Positions 1-5,055 of a stretch of 5,126 nucleotides of DNA are shown piece by piece. The first letter of the stretch is position 1. The number at the start of each line of letters is the position of its first letter. Origin of the DNA: Paracoccaceae bacterium (lineage in GTDB: Bacteria; Pseudomonadota; Alphaproteobacteria; Rhodobacterales; Rhodobacteraceae); the NCBI GenBank assembly GCA_015485015.1, contig WFUK01000400.1:1-5126 (forward strand), written 5' to 3'. The position numbers were made by a program, and so were the translations under genes. The notes beneath the pieces are model-generated. The model saw nothing but the letters and a program-made list of their open reading frames with translations, was not told the DNA's origin and did not search any database.

Positions 1-499
1 GATGGACCTGTTGGTATTCGGGATCGTGGCTGCCATCGCGGGGGCGCTGGGGGCATGGATCGGGGGCTGGGTCGATGGCAAAAAAGGCCCGATGCCGGTG
101 GTTGTCTTTAGTATTTTCTCGCTGGTTCTGGTGACCATCGCGGTGCTGACCATCACAAAAGACACGGTGTTTATGGTCTATGTAGGCGAAGATTCCAGCC
201 TGCCGACCATTGCGTTTATCATTTGTGGCGCGGTTATCGGCGCGGCGGGTGGCTCGATGCAGGCCTCGTCCCGCACCTTGGTGGTGCAGTTTGTGGATGG
301 CAAATTGCCGATGACGGAAGCTTTCGGGATTTATGCAATGGCAGGCAAGGCGACCGCCTTTGTCGGCCCTGCATTGGTGGCACTGGTGACCGATTTCTCC
401 GACAGCCAGCGTATTGGCCTAACGCCGGTCATTCCGATTCTGATCATCGGGCTGTTATTGCTATTGGCCGCCAAAAAGCGCGCGGCAGCCAGCGTATGA
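1..499 (+). CDS. MFS transporter, Atg22/UMF1-like, C-terminal part (5' end outside window)
   Basis: This is the C-terminal 165 residues of an inner-membrane major facilitator transporter; the first full codon is at base 2 and the gene clearly begins upstream. About five hydrophobic segments are visible, near residues 4-24, 32-52, 68-90, 108-131 and 140-157 of the visible part. A loop motif GGWVDGKKGP (residues 21-30) follows the first of them and resembles the MFS cytoplasmic G-x3-D-x-K/R-x-G signature. The segment GKATAFVGPALVALVTD (115-131) and the following S-x-R-I-G-L stretch are typical of the bacterial UMF1 family related to yeast Atg22. The protein ends with a short basic tail (KKR). 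The stop codon overlaps the ATG of the next gene (ATGA), suggesting translational coupling. Transported substrate is unknown. The MFS assignment is firm; the UMF1/Atg22 subfamily is a recognition call that a profile search should confirm. Confidence 0.85.
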   Translation, partial: MDLLVFGIVAAIAGALGAWIGGWVDGKKGPMPVVVFSIFSLVLVTIAVLTITKDTVFMVYVGEDSSLPTIAFIICGAVIGAAGGSMQASSRTLVVQFVDGKLPMTEAFGIYAMAGKATAFVGPALVALVTDFSDSQRIGLTPVIPILIIGLLLLLAAKKRAAASV

Positions 500-1347
500 A
501 GGGATTGGGCTTGATCGCGGCGCTGGCCATGGCAAGCCCGGCTTTGGCCGACCCGCCGGCAAAGGCGTTGTTTAGCGCGGTTACTACCCCCTCAAGCCAG
601 CGCGCCGCGCCGCTTGGCTCTTATGCGCGCGGCTGCCTGGCGGGGGCGGAGCAGCTGCCCGAAAGCGGGCCGACATGGCAAGCGATGCGCCTTTCGCGCA
701 ATCGGCATTTCGGCGATCCAAGCCTTGTGCGCTTCATCGAGCGGCTGGGGCAATCGGCCACCGAAATCGGCTGGAACGGCATTTATGTTGGCGATATGAG
801 CCAGCCGCGCGGGGGACCGATGAATGGCGGGCATAAAAGCCACCAAATCGGGCTGGATGTGGATATCTGGCTTTTGCCGCCTGAGCGCCTTGATTTAAGC
901 GCGCGGCAGCGCGAGAATATATCCTCGCTCAATGTGCGCTCAAATGACCAGCGTTCGGTCAATCAAAACTGGCGGCCAGAGCATCTGGCCCTGCTGCGCG
1001 CTGCCGCCGAGGATCGTTCTGTGGCGCGGATATTTGTGGCCGGGGCGATTAAAATGCAGCTTTGCGCCGAGGCCACGGGCGATCGGCGCTGGCTGCGCAA
1101 AATCCGGCCGTGGTGGGGGCATAACACCCATTTTCATGTGCGGCTGAATTGCCCGCGCGGGGCGCGCAATTGCGAAGAACAGGCCGCGATTCCGGCGGGT
1201 GATGGCTGCGAGGCCGCAAAATGGTGGGTGACGGATGCGCTCAACCCGCCGGCCGAGACCCCAAATACCACGCCAACGCCACCGCGACCCGAGCTGGTAT
1301 TGGCGGATCTGCCCCGGCAATGTAGCGCGGTGCTGGAGGCCCCATGA
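496..1347 (+). CDS. mepA: Penicillin-insensitive murein endopeptidase (MepA, LAS/M74 family)
   Basis: A 283-residue exported zinc peptidase that cleaves D-Ala-mDAP peptide cross-links in periplasmic peptidoglycan (family knowledge). Residues 1-18 look like a signal peptide with cleavage after ALA. The active-site motif is GGHKSHQIGLDVDI (residues 111-124), with H113, H116 and D123; the second motif WWGHNTHFHVRL (206-217) holds H209, H212 and H214. These are spaced as in E. coli MepA, shifted by about three residues. Six cysteines (C47, C190, C219, C226, C238, C276) match the pattern of the three disulfides I recall for E. coli MepA. The C-terminus has a proline/threonine-rich linker (251-265). 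The start at 496 is chosen because it gives the signal peptide and overlaps the MFS stop; the reading frame is open further upstream, but that stretch lies inside the MFS gene. The stop overlaps the next ATG (ATGA). Confidence in function is high. Confidence 0.95.
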   Translation: MKGLGLIAALAMASPALADPPAKALFSAVTTPSSQRAAPLGSYARGCLAGAEQLPESGPTWQAMRLSRNRHFGDPSLVRFIERLGQSATEIGWNGIYVGDMSQPRGGPMNGGHKSHQIGLDVDIWLLPPERLDLSARQRENISSLNVRSNDQRSVNQNWRPEHLALLRAAAEDRSVARIFVAGAIKMQLCAEATGDRRWLRKIRPWWGHNTHFHVRLNCPRGARNCEEQAAIPAGDGCEAAKWWVTDALNPPAETPNTTPTPPRPELVLADLPRQCSAVLEAP

Positions 1348-2213
1348 TACGTTTTATTTTGGCGTTTAGCCTGTGGATTTCGCCGGCGCTGGCCAGCGAG
1401 GGCTTCCGGTTTTTGTCCGAAATCCCGCTGGAAATGGATAGCGAGGCTTTTGGCGGGTTTTCCTCGTTGGAGATCTCGGCTGACGGACAGACACTGGTCG
1501 CCACATCGGATCGTGGCAACTGGCTGCGCGCCAATATCCGGCGCGAGGGCGGGGTGATTCTGGGGCTGGAGGCGGCCAGATTATCACCAATTCTGGATTC
1601 CACCGGCAAGCCGCTGGACGGCTATAATACCGATGCCGAAGGGCTGGCAATGGCGGCGGACGGGTCTGTTTATGTATCATTCGAGGGCAACCATCGGGTG
1701 ATGGTGCAGTCGGATCTGGCTGCGATCCCGGATTTTGTGCCCAAACATCCGGATTTCCCAAAGCTGCAAAACAATTCCGGCCTGGAGGCGCTGGCGGTGG
1801 ATGAAAACGGCATGCTGATCGCCATCCCTGAGCGCTCGGGCGGTTATGAGACGCCTTTTATTGTCTATCGTTTAATCGATGGCAGTTGGAATACCGATTG
1901 GTCGATCCCGCGCGAGGGGGAATATCTGGTGACGGGGGCGGATGTATTTGAGGGCCAGCTATATGTGCTGGAGCGGGATCTGGAGGGGCTGTTCGGCTTT
2001 ACCAACCGCATCCGCCGCTTTGATATGGCCAGCGGGTTGCAAGAGGCCGAAACCCTGCTCACCACCCCTGCCGGAAGGTTTGACAATCTGGAGGGGATCG
2101 CGATTTGGAAAACCGAGGATCAGGAGGTGCGGGCGCTGTTGATCTCGGATGACAATTTCAGGTTTTTCCAGCATAGCGAACTAGTGGAATTTGCGCTTGT
2201 GCCAATGCCGTGA
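1344..2213 (+). CDS. Exported phytase-like / esterase-like beta-propeller protein
   Basis: A 289-residue secreted or periplasmic protein with a signal peptide (about residues 1-18, ending in PALAS). The body fits the phytase-like family (Pfam Phytase-like, often named 'esterase-like activity of phytase family protein'): FGGFSSLEISADGQTLVATSDRG is its N-terminal signature region (residues 36-58), NTDAEGLAMAADGSVYVSFEGNHR (95-118) is the next blade, and NSGLEALAVDENG (144-156) and FDNLEGIAIW (246-255) are repeated E-A/G-x-A/I blade motifs. The conserved acidic residues (E98, E148, E250) recur at equivalent points, as expected of a propeller. The true substrate is not known for this family and phytase activity should not be assumed. 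The start overlaps the mepA stop, so it probably shares its transcript. It ends 13 bp from the convergent soxR stop. Not obviously related to sulfur oxidation. Confidence 0.85.
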   Translation: MIRFILAFSLWISPALASEGFRFLSEIPLEMDSEAFGGFSSLEISADGQTLVATSDRGNWLRANIRREGGVILGLEAARLSPILDSTGKPLDGYNTDAEGLAMAADGSVYVSFEGNHRVMVQSDLAAIPDFVPKHPDFPKLQNNSGLEALAVDENGMLIAIPERSGGYETPFIVYRLIDGSWNTDWSIPREGEYLVTGADVFEGQLYVLERDLEGLFGFTNRIRRFDMASGLQEAETLLTTPAGRFDNLEGIAIWKTEDQEVRALLISDDNFRFFQHSELVEFALVPMP

Positions 2214-2226
2214 GAGGGCCGTTCGC

Positions 2227-2586
2227 TTAGGCGGATTTATTCGCCGCAGCTGGCTCGATCGAGCAAAACATCTGGTGCAAAAGCTCGATCATCTTGGTGG
2301 CTTTTTGATCGCCGAGCGAATAGTAAATCACCTTGCCATCACGGCGGGAATTTACCAGCCCTTCCAGCCGCAGCCGCGCCAGTTGCTGGCTTACCGCCGC
2401 CTGGCGCGAAGATAGCAGGTTTTCCAGCTCGGTTACGGATTTTTCACCCGATACCAGATGGCACAGGATCATCAAACGGCCCTCATGGGCGAGGGCTTTC
2501 ATAAAGTCGGTGGCTGAAGTGGCGCTTTGAATTACATTGGTAATCGCGTCCTCGGACACGGAGTCGGTCTCTACCGGCATTGTCAT
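2227..2586 (-). CDS. soxR: SoxR, ArsR-family persulfide-type repressor of the sox genes
   Basis: A 119-residue cytoplasmic winged-helix regulator of the ArsR/SmtB family. Residues 24-46 contain the typical A-x-x-F-M-K-A-L-A-H-E-G-R opening helix; S59-G76 is the recognition helix region (SRQAAVSQQLARLRLEG); RRDGKVIYYSL (81-91) is the wing. C42 and C108 correspond, within one residue, to the redox cysteine pair (C41/C107) described for Rhodobacter SqrR, and the same pair occurs in BigR-type sensors, so a persulfide or polysulfide switch is likely. In Paracoccus, SoxR binds the soxS-soxV and soxW-soxX gaps, both present here. The start at 2586 overlaps the soxS stop by one base (TGATG) and is preceded 4 bases away by GGAAGGAA. 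A second ATG two codons in (2580-2578) would be 10 bases from that site and is a possible alternative. The frame is open 20 codons further, but that stretch lies within soxS. The 3' end abuts the convergent phytase-like gene. Confidence 0.93.
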   Translation of the reverse strand: MTMPVETDSVSEDAITNVIQSATSATDFMKALAHEGRLMILCHLVSGEKSVTELENLLSSRQAAVSQQLARLRLEGLVNSRRDGKVIYYSLGDQKATKMIELLHQMFCSIEPAAANKSA

Positions 2587-2972
2587 CAGCTTCCTTCCGC
2601 ATTTTGCTCTGGCAATTTGCTTAACATACGACCGAGCAAACCCCAAAAGAAATCTTGCCCCGGATAGCCCACCAAGCGGGCAATCTCCTGTCCGTCATCG
2701 ATCAATACAAATGTCGGGGTATAGATAGGCTCCGAGACAATGGTAATCCCTTCGGGTAGCGGGGCATCGATATCCATGCGCAAGAGCGGCGCGCGGCGGC
2801 CTTCTTCGGTTTTTGGATAGATCGGGCCGATTTCCTGCCGCCATTGTTCGCAATAGGGACAGCCATCTTCTTCGAACATAATAAGAATAGTTTCGGCCCG
2901 CGCAGGTGCCCAAAAGGCCAATGAAAGCACAGCCACCAGCAGAATGTTGGGTATCCAAGAATAGAATCGCAT
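2586..2972 (-). CDS. soxS: SoxS, exported thioredoxin-fold protein
   Basis: A 128-residue periplasmic thioredoxin-like protein. Residues 1-26 form a signal peptide (hydrophobic core 9-21, cleavage after PARA), leaving a mature domain of about 102 residues. The redox site is C38-P-Y-C41 in the context FEEDGCPYCEQW, and the conserved cis-proline is P86 in IYTPTF (83-88). GYPG (102-105) is the usual late loop. In P. pantotrophus SoxS reduces or reactivates the SoxYZ carrier and its gene precedes soxR. The active-site dipeptide I recall for that protein is Met-Tyr, so Pro-Tyr here is a difference. The gene is divergent from soxV across 76 bp, with a modest AAAGGG ribosome site (2981-2986) 8 bases before the ATG. 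Its stop overlaps the soxR start. A generic thioredoxin name would be the fallback; the context makes SoxS very likely. Confidence 0.9.
   Translation of the reverse strand: MRFYSWIPNILLVAVLSLAFWAPARAETILIMFEEDGCPYCEQWRQEIGPIYPKTEEGRRAPLLRMDIDAPLPEGITIVSEPIYTPTFVLIDDGQEIARLVGYPGQDFFWGLLGRMLSKLPEQNAEGS
2591..2598 (-). promoter_or_regulatory. Ribosome binding site of soxR inside soxS
   Basis: Read leftward this is GGAAGGAA, a strong purine-rich Shine-Dalgarno stretch within the last codons of soxS. It ends 4 bases before the ATG at 2586 and 10 bases before the ATG at 2580, so it supports a start here rather than at the upstream ATG at 2646. The overlap with the soxS stop implies translational coupling of the thioredoxin and the repressor. 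Confidence 0.65.
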
Positions 2973-2983
2973 TTTTTCAGCCC

Positions 2984-3011
2984 TTTACATATCGATGTAT
3001 GGCAATATGAT
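2984..3011 (+). promoter_or_regulatory. Candidate sigma-70-type promoter of soxVW
   Basis: TTTACA (2984-2989) and TATGAT (3006-3011) each match the housekeeping -35 and -10 consensus at five of six positions and are 16 bases apart. A start of transcription near 3017-3019 would give a leader of about 30 bases before soxV. The -35 is overlapped by one inverted repeat and the -10 by another, which fits repression by SoxR. Inferred from sequence only. I could not find an equally good promoter for soxS on the other strand. Confidence 0.5.
2986..2999. promoter_or_regulatory. Inverted repeat TACAT-N4-ATGTA, possible operator
   Basis: TACAT (2986-2990) and ATGTA (2995-2999) are perfect reverse complements around a 4-base ATCG spacer. 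The repeat overlaps the soxV -35 candidate and lies 14-27 bases before the soxS start codon, so a bound dimer could affect both directions. The arms are short and the region is AT-rich, so chance is possible. Confidence 0.35.
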
Positions 3012-3024
3012 TCCCACAGAATCA
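3008..3024. promoter_or_regulatory. Inverted repeat TGATTC-N5-GAATCA, candidate SoxR operator
   Basis: A perfect 6-base-arm palindrome with spacer CCACA sits over the downstream part of the soxV -10 and the expected transcription start. ArsR-family dimers bind such dyads. The ATTC/GAAT half-sites are the kind I recall for the related SqrR sensor, but the 5-base spacing here is shorter than the one I remember. In Paracoccus the soxS-soxV gap is an experimentally shown SoxR target. This is the best operator candidate in the window. Confidence 0.5.
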
Positions 3025-3034
3025 CTTTATTTGC

Positions 3035-3043
3035 AAGGCAGGG
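3035..3043 (+). promoter_or_regulatory. Ribosome binding site of soxV
   Basis: AAGGCAGGG lies 5 bases before the ATG at 3049. It decides the soxV start: the in-frame ATG at 2995 has no such site and would fall inside the promoter and operator region. Confidence 0.65.
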
Positions 3044-3048
3044 TTTTT

Positions 3049-3792
3049 ATGGGCTTTGATCCTAGTTTTCTCACAGCAATTACCGCGGGGTTACTTTCGT
3101 TTCTTTCGCCATGTATTTTGCCGATTGTGCCGTTTTACCTGAGTTATATGGCCGGGCTTTCTATGCAGGAGCTGACCGAGGAAAACCAGATAGCGCCCGG
3201 AGCCAAGTTTCGGCTGGTGCTGTCATCGGTGTTTTTTGCGCTTGGCGTGATCACCATATTTGTGCTGCTCGGCATGGGGGCCACGGCGCTTGGCAGGGGG
3301 CTGGGGCAATATAAAACCGAGCTTGGCTATGTGGCGGCGCTTATATTGGCGGCCTTTGGCGCGCATTTCCTTGGCCTGATTCGCATTCCGTTTCTTTACC
3401 GCGAGGCGAAGATTGATTCGTCTTCGGTAAAGCCGGCCTCTTATATCGGCTCTTATCTGATCGGGCTGGCCTTTGGTTTTGGCTGGACCCCTTGCGTCGG
3501 GCCGGCGCTCTCGCTGATCCTGTTTATTGCGGCGGATCAGGATAGCCTGATGCAAGGCGCCAGTCTTTTGTTTGTTTACGGCGCGGCGATGACCTTCCCG
3601 TTTGTGCTGGTGGCGCTGTTCTCCGGCCCGTTTTTGAAATTCATCAAGCGGCATCGCAATGTTATGGGCCATGTCGAAAAGGTTATGGGCGCATTTTTGA
3701 TCCTGTTTGCGCTGTTGATTGTAACCGGACAGGTTTCGGCCATTGCGCAATGGATGATTGATACTTTCCCTGTATTTACCACTTTTGGATAA
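3049..3792 (+). CDS. soxV: SoxV, CcdA/DsbD-type membrane thiol-disulfide transporter
   Basis: A 247-residue inner-membrane protein of the CcdA family, with about six hydrophobic segments (near residues 7-33, 56-80, 92-112, 131-161, 170-195 and 212-230). The two family cysteines are C22 in FLSPCILPIVP and C149 in GWTPCVGP, the pair that relays electrons from cytoplasmic thioredoxin to the periplasm. Internal pseudo-repeat character (a P-C-x-x-P motif at the start of each half) is typical of the family. In P. pantotrophus SoxV is needed for thiosulfate oxidation and delivers reductant to SoxW. The gene is followed 15 bases later by soxW, almost certainly co-transcribed. The start at 3049 is set by the AAGGCAGGG site and by homology length; an in-frame ATG at 2995 would add 18 non-hydrophobic residues. 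Being next to soxW and soxX separates it from a cytochrome c maturation CcdA. Confidence 0.94.
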   Translation: MGFDPSFLTAITAGLLSFLSPCILPIVPFYLSYMAGLSMQELTEENQIAPGAKFRLVLSSVFFALGVITIFVLLGMGATALGRGLGQYKTELGYVAALILAAFGAHFLGLIRIPFLYREAKIDSSSVKPASYIGSYLIGLAFGFGWTPCVGPALSLILFIAADQDSLMQGASLLFVYGAAMTFPFVLVALFSGPFLKFIKRHRNVMGHVEKVMGAFLILFALLIVTGQVSAIAQWMIDTFPVFTTFG

Positions 3793-3807
3793 CCCCGAGG
3801 AGATAAG

Positions 3808-4389
3808 ATGTTGAAAAAACTACTGATCGCACTAGCGTTTGTTGCCGCCCCGTTTGCCGGCGCGGCACAAGAGGTTTACGAGGTGGAAATGGGCGATGAC
3901 GGGCTGCACAAGCCCACATGGCTGCGCGAAACCTTTCTGGATATGCGCGAAGATCTGGCCGAGGCGAATGCGCTGGGCCTTCGGCTGGCGCTGATTGTGG
4001 AGCAGCGCGGCTGCATCTATTGCAAAAGAATGCATACCCAAATATTTCCGATCCCCGAAATCGATGCGGTGATCCGCGAGAATTATTTTTTTGTGCAGAT
4101 CAATATGTTTGGCGATCTGGAGGTGACAGACTTTGATGGCGAGGTGCTGCCCGAGCGTGATATCGTGAAAAAATGGGGGGCTTTTTTCACCCCTACTATC
4201 TTGTTTATGCCCGAGGAAGCCCCCGAATCCGGGAGTGCCGGGGATGCGGCTGTAGCGGTTATGCCTGGCGCTTTTGGCAAGTTTATGACCCTGAATATGC
4301 TGAATTGGGTTCTGCTTAGAGGTTATGATACCGACGAGCATTTTCAGAAGTATCACGCTAGAATGCTAGAAACACAGCTGAATCGTTAA
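3808..4389 (+). CDS. soxW: SoxW, exported thioredoxin partner of SoxV
   Basis: A 193-residue periplasmic thioredoxin-fold protein with a signal peptide (residues 1-20; MLKKLL start, cleavage near AGAA). The redox motif is C69-I-Y-C72 in EQRGCIYCKRMH, and the cis-proline is P129 in FFTPTILF (126-133). An acidic/Gly-Ala-rich loop (about 136-149) follows the cis-Pro strand, and GAFGKFMTLNMLNWV (154-168) begins the last helix region. In Paracoccus SoxW is reduced by SoxV and is thought to pass reducing equivalents to periplasmic sulfur-oxidation targets. Ribosome site GAGGAG (3797-3802) is 5 bases before the ATG. The gene follows soxV closely and is followed by 170 bp of AT-rich DNA before soxX. 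No clear terminator follows, so read-through into soxX is possible. Confidence 0.92.
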   Translation: MLKKLLIALAFVAAPFAGAAQEVYEVEMGDDGLHKPTWLRETFLDMREDLAEANALGLRLALIVEQRGCIYCKRMHTQIFPIPEIDAVIRENYFFVQINMFGDLEVTDFDGEVLPERDIVKKWGAFFTPTILFMPEEAPESGSAGDAAVAVMPGAFGKFMTLNMLNWVLLRGYDTDEHFQKYHARMLETQLNR

Positions 4390-4406
4390 GGTATACCGTA
4401 GGATAC

Positions 4407-4419
4407 GTAATAATATTAC
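4407..4419. promoter_or_regulatory. Inverted repeat GTAATA-N1-TATTAC, possible operator
   Basis: A perfect 6-base-arm dyad, 13 bases long, 18 bases after the soxW stop. It has no GC-rich stem or T-run, so it is not a terminator; its AT-rich symmetric form is closer to a protein-binding dyad. Chance occurrence in AT-rich DNA cannot be excluded. Confidence 0.35.
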
Positions 4420-4449
4420 AAAAATCCATTCGGCAATTCATATTTGTGA

Positions 4450-4477
4450 TTGAAATACCGGTGGAACTGGGTATTGT
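4450..4477 (+). promoter_or_regulatory. Candidate soxX promoter
   Basis: TTGAAA (4450-4455, five of six matches to the -35 consensus) is followed after 16 bases by TATTGT (4472-4477, four of six). A dyad overlaps the -10. A second pair, TTGTAA (4474-4479) and TATAAA (4499-4504), has a long 19-base spacer. Which one, if either, is used cannot be decided by eye. Confidence 0.3.
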
Positions 4478-4488
4478 AATGTCACAAT
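4473..4488. promoter_or_regulatory. Inverted repeat ATTGT-N6-ACAAT, possible operator at soxX
   Basis: ATTGT (4473-4477) and ACAAT (4484-4488) flank a 6-base spacer. The dyad covers the -10 of the upstream promoter candidate and the -35 of the downstream one, so a repressor here would block either. The arms are only 5 bases. Confidence 0.35.
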
Positions 4489-4559
4489 GTGTAACGCGTA
4501 TAAAGTCGTCAAAAAGGCGGTAATTGCGTTTAATAACTAAATATCTGGGAGAGTAATAC

Positions 4560-5018
4560 ATGATAAATAAGAAGCTTCTCGCCATTTGTGCTTCGGCTGC
4601 GACTTTCGCAACTGTCGCAACGGGCCAGGTCGCGCCTGGCGAGGTGGTGTTCGGAGAGACAGGGGCTGTTGAAGCCTCGCTCACCGGTGTTGCCGGAGAT
4701 CCGGTAAATGGCGCCTCGGTGTTCAAAAACCGCAAAAAAGGCAATTGTCTGGCATGCCACGGAAACTCGGCAATGCTGGATCAGCTTTTCCATGGGGAAA
4801 TCGGGCCTTCGCTTGACGGCACGGGTAGCCGCTGGTCCGAAGCCGAGCTGCGCGGTATTTTGGTGAATTCCAAAAACACCTTTGACGGCACAATGATGCC
4901 GGCCTTCTATGTGGATAGCGGTTTCACCCGCATTCTTCCGAAATTCGAAGGCAAAACAAACCTCTCGGCTCAAGAAGTCGAAGATGTTTTGGCCTATCTG
5001 CAAACCCTTAGCGAGTAA
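4560..5018 (+). CDS. soxX: SoxX, mono-haem c-type cytochrome of SoxXA
   Basis: A 152-residue periplasmic cytochrome c that pairs with SoxA to join thiosulfate to the SoxY carrier thiol and take up the electrons. A signal peptide spans about residues 1-22 (cationic MINKK, then hydrophobic, cleavage near ATG-Q). One haem-binding site, C63-L-A-C66-H67, is present, and the methionine ligand is most likely M113 in TMMPAFY. The segment HGEIGPSLDGTGSRWSEAELR (78-98) and the C-terminal helix SAQEVEDVLAYLQTL (136-150) are characteristic of SoxX. The start is supported by GGGAGAG 6 bases upstream. soxY follows after 37 bases. The family assignment is very secure given both motifs and neighbours. Confidence 0.96.
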   Translation: MINKKLLAICASAATFATVATGQVAPGEVVFGETGAVEASLTGVAGDPVNGASVFKNRKKGNCLACHGNSAMLDQLFHGEIGPSLDGTGSRWSEAELRGILVNSKNTFDGTMMPAFYVDSGFTRILPKFEGKTNLSAQEVEDVLAYLQTLSE

Positions 5019-5055
5019 TTCGGTGTCACGGATGCTCAAGAATCAGGAGAATAAT

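Larger units (their letters stand above)
4390..4559 (+). promoter_or_regulatory. soxW-soxX intergenic control region
   Basis: This 170-bp gap is AT-rich (60 G or C by hand count, about 35%) against clearly richer coding DNA around it. It contains several short inverted repeats and two candidate promoter pairs listed separately. Its soxX-proximal end holds GGGAGAG (4547-4553), 6 bases before the soxX ATG. In P. pantotrophus and Pseudaminobacter the equivalent gap is a SoxR binding region and carries the promoter for the structural sox genes, so the same role is inferred. No convincing protein-coding gene or intrinsic terminator is seen in it. Confidence 0.65.

Noticed and set aside
223..495. 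Upstream in-frame extension of mepA (open frame from 223)
   Set aside because: It lies wholly in the MFS gene in another frame, and its translation is not protein-like; the start at 496 gives a clean signal peptide and the expected MepA length.
2230..2245. GGCG/CGCC hairpin at the end of soxR as a bidirectional terminator
   Set aside because: The stem is only 4 pairs, lies in coding sequence, and no T-run follows on either strand.
2253..2264. Perfect 12-bp palindrome GCTCGATCGAGC, with GCTCGATC repeated at 2283-2290
   Set aside because: It lies in the soxR coding sequence over the C108 region and is explained by similar codons (Ile-Glu in both places); no sign of a binding site beyond symmetry.
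2587..2646. Longer soxR start at 2646
   Set aside because: The 20 added residues are read from inside soxS in another frame; the TGATG overlap with a strong ribosome site at 2591-2598 explains the start at 2586.
2995..3048. Upstream ATG for soxV at 2995
   Set aside because: It would add 18 residues unlike CcdA N-termini, lacks a ribosome site, and falls within the promoter and operator repeats.
4391..4406. GTATAC/GGATAC imperfect hairpin just after soxW as a terminator
   Set aside because: Stem has a mismatch, is not GC-rich, and no T-run follows.
4479..4523. 14-codon reading frame before soxX (possible leader peptide)
   Set aside because: No good ribosome site, no attenuator hairpins after it, and it overlaps the candidate promoter elements; a frame this short is expected by chance.
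3223..5039. Long leftward reading frames opposite soxV, soxW and soxX (3223-3750, 3832-4356, 4530-5039)
   Set aside because: Their translations show no family motifs and are basic or low-quality; they mirror the codon structure of the strongly supported sox genes on the other strand.
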